Virus record (IMG/VR): IMGVR_UViG_3300030328_001171
Span: 1 to 25,946 of that record
DNA from: a virus
Length of the DNA stretch: 25,946 bases
Strand: one strand, 5' to 3'
Shown in pieces: positions 1-8,605 of this stretch. The first letter of the stretch is position 1, and every line of letters starts with the position of its first letter. The notes under the pieces are model-generated. The model was given only the letters and a program-made list of their open reading frames with translations. It made no database searches and was not told where the DNA came from. Position numbers and translations under genes: made by a program.

Positions 1-408
1 ATCATAAGCAGGATTAGGAACTTCTTGATCTTTTAAATTAACTGGTGGTATAGTTTTAGGCTTATCTTTTTGTTGTTCTACTGCATTTGCTACCTCATCA
101 TAACTTGCAATAGATGTATCAATTCCTAATCCAAGAAAGCCCATGGATCTTCCCACACTTGAAGTTTCACAATTTTCTAATGCTGATGTTTTATTAATAA
201 ATGTAGAATCTTCTTTTTCATAAGCAATCCCAGTAAATTTTCTATCAGGATTTTTAACATCAGGAATAACAGTAGTTTTAGTAATAAATCTATCTGTCAT
301 TTCAATTAACTCTGTTGTTATTGATCCATTTGGATAATCTTTATGAAATTGTTTTACTCTTTCATTTACCTCAATATAATCTTTACCCTTTATTTGTATT
401 TTCTTCAT
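1..408 (-). CDS. ERF/annealing-type recombination or ssDNA-binding protein (3' end beyond window)
   Basis: An uninterrupted frame of 136 codons runs from ATG at 408 to the left edge, so the C-terminus is missing. The start overlaps the stop of the upstream 65-aa gene (TAATG), with AGGAGA as ribosome site inside that gene's last codons. The translated block at residues 79-107 (ENCETSSVGRSMGFLGLGID, then SIASYDEVANA) matches a pattern I associate with phage single-strand annealing (ERF-like) or ssDNA-binding proteins, where an NCETSAVGRAL-type motif is typical. From residue 112 the visible part becomes lysine- and proline-rich, as in linkers of that family. By inference it acts in phage DNA recombination or replication and belongs to the early operon. 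The family assignment is from motif memory only; a different ssDNA-binding family is possible. Confidence 0.55.
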   Translation of the reverse strand, partial: MKKIQIKGKDYIEVNERVKQFHKDYPNGSITTELIEMTDRFITKTTVIPDVKNPDRKFTGIAYEKEDSTFINKTSALENCETSSVGRSMGFLGLGIDTSIASYDEVANAVEQQKDKPKTIPPVNLKDQEVPNPAYD

Positions 409-605
409 TATTTTATCTCCTCTTGATATTTAATTAATTGATATTCTTTATATTCTTTTTGATACTTGTGTGGTGACATAACTATATCTATTATGCTCTC
501 AGTAGTATCAAATTCTTCCAAATGTTCATTACCATATACTTCCTTATACCATTGTAAAAAGAAGCCAAAGTCCTCATTATTTAAATCTATTTCTTTATTT
601 GCCAT
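408..605 (-). CDS. hypothetical protein, 65 aa
   Basis: The product is small, acidic and rich in tyrosine and glutamate, with no recognised domain. Residues 10-25 (NEDFGFFLQWYKEVYG) look amphipathic, and the C-terminus carries a helical run of K, E, Y and Q. The start ATG at 605 has GGAG four bases upstream, within AATGGAGAAAC, the same short ribosome-site context found before the 52-aa gene at 783 and the plus-strand gene at 21734. The stop overlaps the start of the ERF-like gene, so translation is probably coupled. It is the middle gene of an early-type operon. Function unknown. Confidence 0.7.
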   Translation of the reverse strand: MANKEIDLNNEDFGFFLQWYKEVYGNEHLEEFDTTESIIDIVMSPHKYQKEYKEYQLIKYQEEIK

Positions 606-624
606 GTTTCTCCATTATCCCTTT

Positions 625-783
625 TTATTTGTTTTCTTCAAAATAATTTTTATGTTCACAACTTTCACACTCTATACCATCAACTATTTGGTCAGGGTCT
701 GTAAAAGCATCATTGCAATGCTCACATTCAGAGCAAAAAAAGTAAAATTCTTGAACTGCTATTTTTTGATTTAATTTTTTCAT
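625..783 (-). CDS. small zinc-ribbon-like protein, 52 aa
   Basis: The frame stays open upstream to a GTG at 819, but the ATG at 783 is preferred: it has GGAG six bases upstream, and the bases 819-784 are the conserved untranslated-looking leader also found before the gene at 21734. The protein has C17-x2-C20 (plus C23) and C39-x2-C42, a spacing that fits a zinc ribbon, separated by an acidic segment. Such small ribbons in phages often act as DNA-binding or RNA polymerase-binding regulators, but nothing here specifies the target. It is the first gene of the operon reading towards the left edge. Confidence 0.7.
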   Translation of the reverse strand: MKKLNQKIAVQEFYFFCSECEHCNDAFTDPDQIVDGIECESCEHKNYFEENK

Positions 784-819
784 TTGTTTCTCCATTGTTA
801 TTTGTTTTGTCTCACTCAC
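780..819 (-). promoter_or_regulatory. 40-nt conserved leader with ribosome site (copy 1)
   Basis: Read on the minus strand from 819, this segment is base-for-base identical to plus-strand 21698-21737. It starts GTGAGTGAGAC, ends AATGGAGAAACAAATGA, and contains the GGAG ribosome site and start codon of the 52-aa gene. Similarity fades on both sides: an AATATAT-type stretch upstream is partly shared and the coding parts differ. It is best read as a duplicated 5' leader that gives two small genes common expression. An alternative is a conserved 12-residue N-terminus read from GTG at 819. Confidence 0.7.
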
Positions 820-824
820 CCTAT

Positions 825-860
825 ATATTAAGCATAATATTTGATATATAAAACAATTAT
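825..860 (-). promoter_or_regulatory. probable promoter of the leftward early-type operon
   Basis: The AT-rich stretch just upstream of the conserved leader contains, on the minus strand, TTGTTT near 858-853 and a TTAATAT-like -10 near 834-828. The second copy of the leader, at 21698, has a much clearer sigma70-type promoter in the same relative position, which supports a start site at about the first base of the leader. The match here is weak and the exact boxes are uncertain. Confidence 0.35.
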
Positions 861-889
861 TTTATATTTTTATAATTATTTATTATTTA

Positions 890-921
890 TAGAAAAGAAA
901 AACCCTCAATTAAGAGGGTTT
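890..921 (-). terminator. rho-independent terminator closing the tail operon
   Basis: On the minus strand the RNA reads AAACCCTC, loop TTAATT, GAGGGTTT, followed by TTCTTTTCT. This is an eight-pair stem with a U-rich tail, about 40 bases after the stop of the last tail gene (963). It separates the late structural operon from the early-type operon that starts near 820. Confidence 0.85.
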
Positions 922-962
922 AACTTACTCTGTATGATGAGGATAAGGGTATTTACCAGAGA

Positions 963-1943
963 TTAAACTTGTTCTTCTAATGTTAGTTTGTAATTAATAA
1001 ACTTAGGGTTTGTTTGTGTTACTTGATAATCAGATATTCTAACTATTGCCCATTGGTCTGAGTTTGTAGAATCAGATATATTTATCACTAATGGCAAATG
1101 TCCTCCCATAGTCATCTTAATTACTGATGTATAGAAATCTGTGCTGTTATTAGTATCATATAGGCTTGAATCATCTGCTCCAGTAGAATATTCACTCTGA
1201 CTATCTTGTGTCCAATTATTGCTATTTAACATATTATTTTGTGCCATCATCTTGCTATCTTGTAAGAAGCTAAAATTAACATTCCAAGTTCTAATACCAT
1301 TTCTTGAATTTGTAGGCTCATTTCTTGTATCTGAAGCATTTGCATCTAATTCCCAAGCATCTAATAACCATTTACCTGTTTTAGAATAATTAAGAGTAGA
1401 TATAGTTTTACCTGATACAGATTTTTTAGCTTTATATCCATAACTAACTTTAAGTGTTTGATTTACATCTACATTCTGTGGTGCAGTCCATTTTTTACCC
1501 CATAAAACAGATCCAATCATATTTTCTGCTCCATTATTAAATCTTAATTTCATTTCTTCAAATTCTGAACCACCACTAATACTTGCTAAACTCCAACCAT
1601 TATAATCACAATCTGTGTCTATGTTAGAATTAACTACTTGTGATGTGCTTAGTTCATCATCATCTGCAAATAAAGATATGTTCTGATTAGTTTCTGCAAA
1701 GTTATGTCCTAATGTCATAAAGAAATCAGGTTGTATTTTTTGACTTAAAGTAAAAATAATATCATCCTCTAATTCATTTGCAAAAGAAGATATTTTAGAA
1801 GGATTTAAGCTAATTAAGTTAAATAGTTGTTCTTCTGATAAATCAGTAGTTGATGTTATTTCTCCCAACATTCCACTTGCATAAGCATAAAGTGGATAAC
1901 TTGTATAAAATGTTAATTTGTCTGCTAATTGATAATTTCCCAT
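963..1943 (-). CDS. tail-associated structural protein, 326 aa (putative)
   Basis: Last gene of the structural operon; its ATG overlaps the stop of the preceding 189-aa gene (TAATG). The product is rich in asparagine, serine and threonine and looks beta-rich, without membrane segments. The last ~60 residues (THE MGGHLPLVINISDST region, then an alternating polar/hydrophobic stretch to the end) resemble a beta-sandwich, but I recognise no family. Its place directly after the tail-tip gene and before the terminator suggests a distal tail or receptor-binding component. This is context inference only. Confidence 0.6.
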   Translation of the reverse strand: MGNYQLADKLTFYTSYPLYAYASGMLGEITSTTDLSEEQLFNLISLNPSKISSFANELEDDIIFTLSQKIQPDFFMTLGHNFAETNQNISLFADDDELSTSQVVNSNIDTDCDYNGWSLASISGGSEFEEMKLRFNNGAENMIGSVLWGKKWTAPQNVDVNQTLKVSYGYKAKKSVSGKTISTLNYSKTGKWLLDAWELDANASDTRNEPTNSRNGIRTWNVNFSFLQDSKMMAQNNMLNSNNWTQDSQSEYSTGADDSSLYDTNNSTDFYTSVIKMTMGGHLPLVINISDSTNSDQWAIVRISDYQVTQTNPKFINYKLTLEEQV

Positions 1944-2512
1944 TAATAACCTCTTTTAATTCTTTTTTGTTTATTATTACCTATTTTAGGTAAAGTAGTT
2001 AAATTTGTGTCTTTTTTGCCCAAATATGATAACTTCCTGCTTGTTTCTTTGGTTGTAGTTATAGTATTTGTTTCATTATCTATCTTTGATACTTGTTTTA
2101 ATGATTTAACATAACTATTGTTACCATTAAATGTTAAGTCACTATAATTAGTAGTTAATGATTCCCATAAATATTTAGATGTGCTATTGTCATCTAATCT
2201 TTTAGTTCCTAATGCACCCCATGTTTGTAGTGCTGGTTTCTTAGTAATCAGATCATATTCATTTAAATCTTTATCTACCATCTTTGCATAGTAAATATTA
2301 CAATTACCATTATATTCAAACAATTCTTCTATTATCTCATCATTATTACTAAATCTTATTATTATAATCTTATTGTTCCCTTTTTGAACTATAAAATCAT
2401 TAGGTAGTTTATTATTTATATATAATTCACCTTTGTATCTAATTTCAATACCTTGATACAATATATCTGTATTTATTTCTACTGACTTTTCTTTTATTAG
2501 TAATTTATTCAT
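1943..2512 (-). CDS. tail-associated protein, 189 aa (unknown)
   Basis: This gene lies between the tail-tip gene and the last tail gene, with TAATG overlaps at both ends, so the three are translationally coupled. The N-terminal ~85 residues alternate short hydrophobic strands (KIIIIRF, LYINNKL) and look beta-structured. The C-terminal ~60 residues are polar, rich in T, N and K, and end in a basic tail (KQKRIKRGY). No domain is recognised. A baseplate or fibre-attachment role would fit the position. Confidence 0.6.
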   Translation of the reverse strand: MNKLLIKEKSVEINTDILYQGIEIRYKGELYINNKLPNDFIVQKGNNKIIIIRFSNNDEIIEELFEYNGNCNIYYAKMVDKDLNEYDLITKKPALQTWGALGTKRLDDNSTSKYLWESLTTNYSDLTFNGNNSYVKSLKQVSKIDNETNTITTTKETSRKLSYLGKKDTNLTTLPKIGNNKQKRIKRGY

Positions 2513-5500
2513 TATTCTATTATTGTATTAACAAGTGCTATCACATCTACCACATCTAAACTACCACTATTATCTGTATCTGCTATATCAGAATATTCAT
2601 TGTTTATAATCATATTTACAAGTCCTATAACATCTGTTATATTTATTACACCATCTTGATTTAAATCACCATAAGGTATTTCATCACCTTGCACATAATT
2701 GACAAATTGATTTCTTTCTGAAAGTGGTAAATAATTATAATTTCTAATGCTTGGATATGTAGTGTTAAACATTCTTAAATTAGCTACTACATCATAATTT
2801 TCACCAAAGCCATGAACACCATCAGTTCCCAAATAATGTAATTGATATGCAGATACTCTTATTCTATCTAAACTATAATCTGTTGCAGTAACAATCCATA
2901 AAGGATATATAGGCTGTCCATTTAACATTTCTACCTTGCTATAATCTATTCCAAATGCTTTTGTATCATTTAACAATGGTATATGCAATATATCACCACA
3001 TTTAATTGTATAGCTAAGTGGTAGATCTAAATTCATTAATAAATGTTGATTACAATTATTTAATAAATCAAATGTTTGAAATTTCTTAGCAGTTGCAGTA
3101 TCTGTATGATACCTTAATTGCTTTTCACTAAATGCAGTATCTTCATTTATATTATAATATTGTTCACCATTATAATCCAGTAAATTTCTAACATCTAATA
3201 TATCACTTCTTGATTCACCATTTTCATCTACATAAGATGTAAATCCATCTGTATTAAAAGTATATTTATCTAAACCATTATCATATCTATAAAAACATTT
3301 ATTTCTTATTATAACATTTTCTCTTTTTGTTCTACTGATACTATAATTCAAAACATCAGTTTCATCTATAACATAATCTATATCATCTTCAGTATAGTTG
3401 TTTTTAATTGTTATTAATCCAAAATTGCCTTCAGGTGTAAATGAAAAGAATGATTGTGTTTCTTTAGATATGTCTTGTAGCAAGTTCTTAGCTTCTACAT
3501 TGTCATCTATACAAAATCCCATTTTCCAATCATTATATACTGCTCTTGATTCTTCTATAAGATTATGATCAAAAAAGTTTGTATCTAAAACATTATCACC
3601 TAAACCATAATTAAGTTCTCTTGATAACAAGTTAATAAATATGTCTGTTGGTTTTTCTATTATACCACTTGTTTCAAATATAACATTTGGGTTTGTAAAA
3701 AATTCTGTTTTTATAGAATCATAGTTTATATGTTTCCATAGCTGTGTTATATGTGGTGTTGTTTGTCCATTCTCATTTGGATTTTCATTCCACAAATATA
3801 ATTCTAATCTATTTCCTGCTTGAACTACACCATTTTCTATATGTGATTCTACATCACATATGTCTTTATTAATAACATTAATTAGTTCATCTAAATATGG
3901 TGTTAAATTATCAATCCATATATCAATACTTTCATTAGTATTTAAATCTACACCTAAATCCCATTCAGGCAATTGTAATCCTAAATTATCAACCTCTATA
4001 TCTTGTTGATATAAATATTTAAATATTGATATTATTAATAATCTTCTATATGATTCATATTCATTAATATTATTATAAAAAGTTTCTAAATATTCTTCAT
4101 AAGCATCTACAGGATAATCATTACCCCAGCTATTGTTTAAACTTGTGTCAAATATTTTTCTCATAAATGAAACATAGTTGTTTTCACCAAGTTCATATTG
4201 ACTAAATAAGTTTGCTGTATATTCACCATTAGGTAGTGTTCTTATTAAATCTAATGATTCTTCTTTTAGTTGATTGAATACTACATTTTCATATATGTTT
4301 CTATATAGTTTTTTAACTAATCCATGTAATATGTTTGCAATAACTTGATTAGATTGTGAAAATTTACTATCATCAGATTCTGATATTCTTTTATATGGAA
4401 AGTCAGAAACTAAATATTGAAATGGAGTTCCATAATCAAAATAATCTACAACTCCAAAATCATAGCTATTACCTGAATCTATAAAAAACATAATATTTAA
4501 AAAAGTATTAGCTTCACCTTTATTAGAGAAATTGTGATACATTTGGTCAAAATACAGATCCCATTCATTTATTAATTCATTAAAGTTAGGTAGTGTATTA
4601 TCTAATCCAAGTGCTGCTTCATTTGGTGTTACATTAATTTCTTCTTGTAGTTGTGTTAAATTAGTAATGTTTTCTGTTGAAGAATAATCTTTCCTTCCTG
4701 TAATTGAAGCATAAAATGTTTCTGATTCATAATTTGATTTTTCAACAAAATATATAAATGAAAAATTAGCTAACTGCATACCTAAACTTTGTTCTGTGTT
4801 GCCTTGATAATTTTCATAAAACAAAGCTAAATCAGTTTCAACCATACCATCAAAATTATTCTTTGTTTCTGTGTGGTTAAACCTTCCATTGCTATCTCTA
4901 TATTCTTTAAATATTCTATTTCTTGCAGTTTTGCTATTATAAGAAGGCATTAAAGAAACATCTGATGAACCTGTTTCTGTATCTTGTGTTAATAATGTTG
5001 CTAAATCAGATTCAGGTGTTTCATCATCAATTAGTTCTTTTAAATAATCTACATTTAATGGATTTAAATACAAATAAACTCTTTCAGTATTTGTGTTTTG
5101 TATTGGGTTTCCATTCTCATCTAATCCTGCAAATAATTTTACATAACCATTAAATCTATATATTTTTTTAGTTTTATCTAATTTACATAATATCCATCTT
5201 CCTTTACCTTCTGCTGTGCTACTTGGATATGTTATTGTTTCAACATTAAATAATTCTGTTGGATTATGATTTTCTGCATAAGCATCATCATCTCTATACC
5301 ACTTTTTGTCATAGCCATAATTAGAAAATAAAATATCAGAATTTGGATTTTGATTAACATCTGATATTGCATCTTTTAAACTTGATATAGTATTATCACC
5401 ACTTAAATCAACCAACACATTATTAGGAAATGTATATCCCATACACAATATTGGTGTTGCATGAGTATGTTCTAATTCAGGTATTATGTTTGCTGATTCA

Positions 5501-6378
5501 AATAAAAATGTTTGAGGATTAACAAAGTTGCTTTCACCTTTACTTGGATTAAAATATACTTCATAAGGAAAAACAACATAATCATCATCATCAGTTAAAT
5601 ATAAGTATGGAAATGGATTAGTATATGTTCCAGTATCTTTACTTGTTCTAAATACTGAACTAACTGGCTGACTATCATGAATCATACCAAGTGATTTATA
5701 CCCATCATTGTTTTCTAAATTAGTTTGATATACAATACTTGGTGCTTTATCTACTCTACCATAAACCATAGGAACTGGCTTAGTTTCATCTAAATCAGAT
5801 ATTCCATCTTTAATCTTTTCATCAAGGTCTGCTAACTTAGTAGCTGGTAGTTTTTTATCTTTAATATAATCTTGTGTAAAATCTTCTGCTTGTATAGAAA
5901 TCTTATCACCTGATTGTGATATTCTATTTACTATTCCATAAAACATAATAGAGCAGTCATCATTAGATAACTCTTGTATATTCTTATTTAAGTTTATTTT
6001 ACTGCATGTAGGTGTTTTATAGTATAAGATAACATATTTACCTATTAAGGAATTTAAATCATTAAATGATACTGAATTTGTTAGTTTAGTAACTGCATCA
6101 TAATAGTTATATAAACTAAATCTAAATGTATTTACTTTTATATTTTTTTGTTCATAATCAATAGAATTTTTAACACTTGATATGTTTTGCAGTATCTCTT
6201 TTGTTTCTATTGAATTGTCATCTTGGTCTTGTAAGATTAAATTAGAAGTAGAAAAGCTATCTAATAGATTATATTTATCATCTTCTAACTCTGCAACTAT
6301 AACTACTGGAATTACAGATAGATTGTTTCCTTGTGTGTCATTCTTAAAATTTTGACTAATTAATGCCAATGTCACCAC
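2512..6378 (-). CDS. tail-tip / central tail protein with C-terminal dockerin-like domain, 1288 aa
   Basis: Largest gene of the window, directly after the tape measure, where siphophages carry their tail-tip and host-recognition protein. The N-terminal ~230 residues look like a tail-hub domain (ISQNF, FYGIVNRISQSG, VPMVYGRVDKAP), followed by a long acidic, N/Y-rich region with no recognised fold. Residues 1237-1288 form two EF-hand-like repeats: D1238-x-N-x-D-G-x-x-N1246-x-x-D1249 and D1267-x-D-x-S-G-x-x-D1275-x-x-D1278, each followed by a VIxLVNxII helix, the layout of a type I dockerin. Start is GTG at 6378 (a second GTG is adjacent), overlapping the tape-measure gene by 23 bases. The dockerin call is strong by motif; the hub role is inferred from order and size. 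Confidence 0.8.
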   Translation of the reverse strand: MVTLALISQNFKNDTQGNNLSVIPVVIVAELEDDKYNLLDSFSTSNLILQDQDDNSIETKEILQNISSVKNSIDYEQKNIKVNTFRFSLYNYYDAVTKLTNSVSFNDLNSLIGKYVILYYKTPTCSKINLNKNIQELSNDDCSIMFYGIVNRISQSGDKISIQAEDFTQDYIKDKKLPATKLADLDEKIKDGISDLDETKPVPMVYGRVDKAPSIVYQTNLENNDGYKSLGMIHDSQPVSSVFRTSKDTGTYTNPFPYLYLTDDDDYVVFPYEVYFNPSKGESNFVNPQTFLFESANIIPELEHTHATPILCMGYTFPNNVLVDLSGDNTISSLKDAISDVNQNPNSDILFSNYGYDKKWYRDDDAYAENHNPTELFNVETITYPSSTAEGKGRWILCKLDKTKKIYRFNGYVKLFAGLDENGNPIQNTNTERVYLYLNPLNVDYLKELIDDETPESDLATLLTQDTETGSSDVSLMPSYNSKTARNRIFKEYRDSNGRFNHTETKNNFDGMVETDLALFYENYQGNTEQSLGMQLANFSFIYFVEKSNYESETFYASITGRKDYSSTENITNLTQLQEEINVTPNEAALGLDNTLPNFNELINEWDLYFDQMYHNFSNKGEANTFLNIMFFIDSGNSYDFGVVDYFDYGTPFQYLVSDFPYKRISESDDSKFSQSNQVIANILHGLVKKLYRNIYENVVFNQLKEESLDLIRTLPNGEYTANLFSQYELGENNYVSFMRKIFDTSLNNSWGNDYPVDAYEEYLETFYNNINEYESYRRLLIISIFKYLYQQDIEVDNLGLQLPEWDLGVDLNTNESIDIWIDNLTPYLDELINVINKDICDVESHIENGVVQAGNRLELYLWNENPNENGQTTPHITQLWKHINYDSIKTEFFTNPNVIFETSGIIEKPTDIFINLLSRELNYGLGDNVLDTNFFDHNLIEESRAVYNDWKMGFCIDDNVEAKNLLQDISKETQSFFSFTPEGNFGLITIKNNYTEDDIDYVIDETDVLNYSISRTKRENVIIRNKCFYRYDNGLDKYTFNTDGFTSYVDENGESRSDILDVRNLLDYNGEQYYNINEDTAFSEKQLRYHTDTATAKKFQTFDLLNNCNQHLLMNLDLPLSYTIKCGDILHIPLLNDTKAFGIDYSKVEMLNGQPIYPLWIVTATDYSLDRIRVSAYQLHYLGTDGVHGFGENYDVVANLRMFNTTYPSIRNYNYLPLSERNQFVNYVQGDEIPYGDLNQDGVINITDVIGLVNMIINNEYSDIADTDNSGSLDVVDVIALVNTIIE

Positions 6379-7945
6379 CTAATCTTAAAGATTCTTTAAT
6401 GTTATCCATAAGTTGATTTTCTACAAAATCTTGTGTCATTATAGGATTATTAAAAGTAACATTAACTCCTGCTCCTTGTGGTCCATCTAAATTAGGATCT
6501 GCAAGTGGTGTAACTTGAACTCTTTCAGGTCCACTACCTTCACCAACTAACATCATTTGAGGTCCATCAGTAACAAAATCTGCTCCATATTGTGCTGCCT
6601 TTATACCATTTTTAGCAAATAGCTTATCAATACTATCACCTGCTGTTGCTGCTGCTACAAGATTAAAAGGAAAAGGCAATTTCATTATTTGACTTATAAG
6701 GTTAGCTTTTGAAGCAGAAAAAGCATTTGCTATTTCTTGTTCTGCTGCTGATTTAGATTCACTTTGTTTTAATTTAGCATATAATTTTACAAATTCACTT
6801 CTATCATCATTTGCATCATTTAATTTTTTTACAATTTGTTCTTCTTCTTTTTCTAATTTATTAATTTCAGTTTGCAGTTGTATCTGTTCTTTTAAATCAT
6901 TTATTTCCTTTTCTGCTTTTTTTCTTTCTTCCTTAAATGCTATTTCTCTATTTGTTATCCTTGTGCCTTCTCTAAATTCTCTGTCTTTAAATTCTTTGTT
7001 TTCAAATTCTGCTCTATCTTGTTCAATTTGAAATCCTTTTTCCATAATTATTTTATAACCTTCAAGTTTTTCATTAAGTTCATCTTGTGCTTCTTTATTT
7101 TCTGTCAAACCATTTTTTAATTTTCCTAATCTATCATTAATTTCAATCCTTTTAAGTGTTAATTCATATTTTTCTGTTTCCATACCAAGTTCTTGCATTT
7201 CACCAATAAATCTATCCATTCTTGATTCATTTAATCTTTGAAAATAATTACCTATTGCTTCTGCTGCATTTTTAGTAGCTACTGCAAATGATTTCATTAG
7301 TGGTTCTAATGCTTCACCCATAGCTTCTTGTGTATCACCAATAGCATTATTCATTTGTGCCATAGCACCTGCAAGAGTATCTGTTTGTTCTGTTGCTTGT
7401 CCACCAAAAACTGCTGCTAAATTACCAGTTAATGATTCTAATCTTTCAGTAGAACCAACTGCTCCTGTTACCTCAATACCATATCTTGATAAAGCATTTG
7501 TAGATGAACCAAGTGTTTTAGATACTAAATCTGCTGCAACTGTTAATTCCATTCCTTTTGCTGCTGCTAAATCAAGAGTAGCTTTTGTTGCTGATGCAAT
7601 AGCTTCTTCTTCTTTTACAAATGAACCAATTAATGCTTGTGCTTCTATTATAGTTTCATCACCAAACATTGTTACTTGTTGCAATGCTTTTGCTTGATTT
7701 AACAAAGCATTAGATGTTCTTCCAAGTGCTGCTTCTAATTTTTTTTCTGCTAATTCTTGTTTTGCAAATAAATCAATAGATTGTTTAACACCATTTAATA
7801 ATGCTCTTGTTCCAAAATAAGCTGCTGCTGCAATTCCTGCTTGTTTAGCAAGTCCACCTAAAGCACCACCTACACCTTTAATCTGTTTCTCAGATTTTTT
7901 TGCTCCCTTAGTTTGAACATCTATTATGTGCTTATTTGTTGCCAT
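6356..7945 (-). CDS. tail tape measure protein, 529 aa
   Basis: N-terminal features are typical of tape measures: a basic start (residues 1-20, DVQTKGAKKSEKQIKG), a glycine/alanine-rich hydrophobic stretch (26-50), and a repeat-poor helical region with LGSSTNALSRYGIEV and QTDTLAGAMAQMNNAIGD, phrases common to this family. Residues ~250-400 are a charged coiled coil (E, K and R rich). The C-terminus has ADFVTDGPQMMLVGEGSGPE, another hallmark. It sits after the tail chaperone pair and before the tail tip, the canonical order. At roughly 0.15 nm per residue it predicts a short tail near 80 nm. The start ATG overlaps the chaperone frame by 14 bases and has AAGGA upstream. Confidence 0.9.
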   Translation of the reverse strand: MATNKHIIDVQTKGAKKSEKQIKGVGGALGGLAKQAGIAAAAYFGTRALLNGVKQSIDLFAKQELAEKKLEAALGRTSNALLNQAKALQQVTMFGDETIIEAQALIGSFVKEEEAIASATKATLDLAAAKGMELTVAADLVSKTLGSSTNALSRYGIEVTGAVGSTERLESLTGNLAAVFGGQATEQTDTLAGAMAQMNNAIGDTQEAMGEALEPLMKSFAVATKNAAEAIGNYFQRLNESRMDRFIGEMQELGMETEKYELTLKRIEINDRLGKLKNGLTENKEAQDELNEKLEGYKIIMEKGFQIEQDRAEFENKEFKDREFREGTRITNREIAFKEERKKAEKEINDLKEQIQLQTEINKLEKEEEQIVKKLNDANDDRSEFVKLYAKLKQSESKSAAEQEIANAFSASKANLISQIMKLPFPFNLVAAATAGDSIDKLFAKNGIKAAQYGADFVTDGPQMMLVGEGSGPERVQVTPLADPNLDGPQGAGVNVTFNNPIMTQDFVENQLMDNIKESLRLGGDIGIN

Positions 7946-8354
7946 TAGAATCCTTTGCTTTTAAATGGTTTAATTCTTTTTCTATTAACATAAACTCATC
8001 AATTATATTTGCTGGTGTTTGTTGTAAAGAGGGATATGGAGGACAACTAAATGATTTACAATAGGTATATTCTTTAATTCTTTTCTGAACATCTTGATCC
8101 AATAAATCACTTGTATTGCAGAAAAAGAAATGCTCTGTATATAATGTTTCTCCTATTGAACTAATATTCTTTTGCATTATCTCATCATAACAGGCTTCAA
8201 GTTCTGTATAAACATCTTCCATATTTGTAAACATCTTCTGTTTGCCTGTAACTGGACTTAATGCTTTATAAGGAAATTTAAAACCATTATCTCCATTGTT
8301 GTTTAATCCTCTATAAGAAATGTGAATATTTATTAAAAATATTATTTCTTCACT
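7932..8354 (-). CDS. tail assembly chaperone, frameshift extension (gpT-like part)
   Basis: This frame is open from the A9 run at 8362-8354 to 7932, and the frame's nearest upstream stop (TAA) lies inside the start of the A9 run itself. The only plausible internal start, ATG at 8234, has no clear ribosome site. A -1 slip after codon 84 of the upstream gene would add 140 residues (beginning SEEIIF), giving a fusion of about 224 aa. This is the arrangement of lambda G/GT and of tail chaperones in many siphophages. The extension is cysteine-containing, acidic and helical at its C-terminal end, without recognised motifs. It ends 14 bases inside the tape-measure gene. If frameshifting is absent, a separate 100-aa protein from 8234 remains possible. 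Confidence 0.75.
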   Translation of the reverse strand, partial: SEEIIFLINIHISYRGLNNNGDNGFKFPYKALSPVTGKQKMFTNMEDVYTELEACYDEIMQKNISSIGETLYTEHFFFCNTSDLLDQDVQKRIKEYTYCKSFSCPPYPSLQQTPANIIDEFMLIEKELNHLKAKDSNGNK

Positions 8355-8605
8355 TTTTTTTTATTGACAAAATTAGAAACACTTATAGCAATAGAAAAGA
8401 TTTCATCATTAGAATAATTATTAATTTCTTCATCTGACATATCTGTTGCTAATCTAACTATCTCAATAGCTGGACTAAACATACCATCTTTGTTGTTAAA
8501 AAACTTATATAAAAGATTATTTAATTCTATTCTTTCTGTTAGATTAAATTCCTTTATATCTAATTTGAAAGGTTTTACACCTTCACCTTTAATATCTATT
8601 TTCAT
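8342..8605 (-). CDS. tail assembly chaperone, zero-frame product, 87 aa (gpG-like)
   Basis: The gene lies between the tail tube and tape measure, the standard place of the tail assembly chaperone. The protein is small and acidic, with helical segments (FNLTERIELNNLLYKFF, ATDMSDEEINNYSNDEIFSIAISVSNF), as expected for chaperones that bind the tape measure during tail assembly. Its last codons are AAT AAA AAA AAA GTG AAG AAA TAA, which contain a slippery A-run. Most ribosomes would end here; a fraction slipping -1 would continue in the downstream frame. The start ATG at 8605 follows AAAGGATAAGGGTAA. Confidence 0.75.
   Translation of the reverse strand: MKIDIKGEGVKPFKLDIKEFNLTERIELNNLLYKFFNNKDGMFSPAIEIVRLATDMSDEEINNYSNDEIFSIAISVSNFVNKKKVKK
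8354..8362 (-). other. predicted -1 ribosomal frameshift site (A9 run)
   Basis: Nine consecutive A on the coding strand include the zero-frame heptamer A AAA AAA (8360-8354). After a -1 slip the next codon is AGT and the frame stays open for 140 codons; a +1 slip meets TGA at once. Directly downstream, GTGA and ATATTT can pair with AAATAT and TCAC to form a weak A/U-rich bulged stem. Transcriptional slippage on the same run would produce the same fusion. Confidence 0.75.

Noticed and set aside
466-774. Plus-strand open frame of 102 codons, hydrophobic, membrane-like
   Set aside because: It overlaps two well-supported minus-strand genes and their gap; hydrophobicity comes from antisense reading of lysine/asparagine-rich genes.
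6641-7830. TGC/TGCTGC runs as a microsatellite repeat
   Set aside because: They are alanine codons (GCA) read on the other strand in the alanine-rich tape-measure gene, not tandem repeats of their own.
8235-8341. Plain intergenic gap between the two chaperone genes
   Set aside because: The downstream frame is open through the whole gap up to the A9 run, so it is coding by frameshift.
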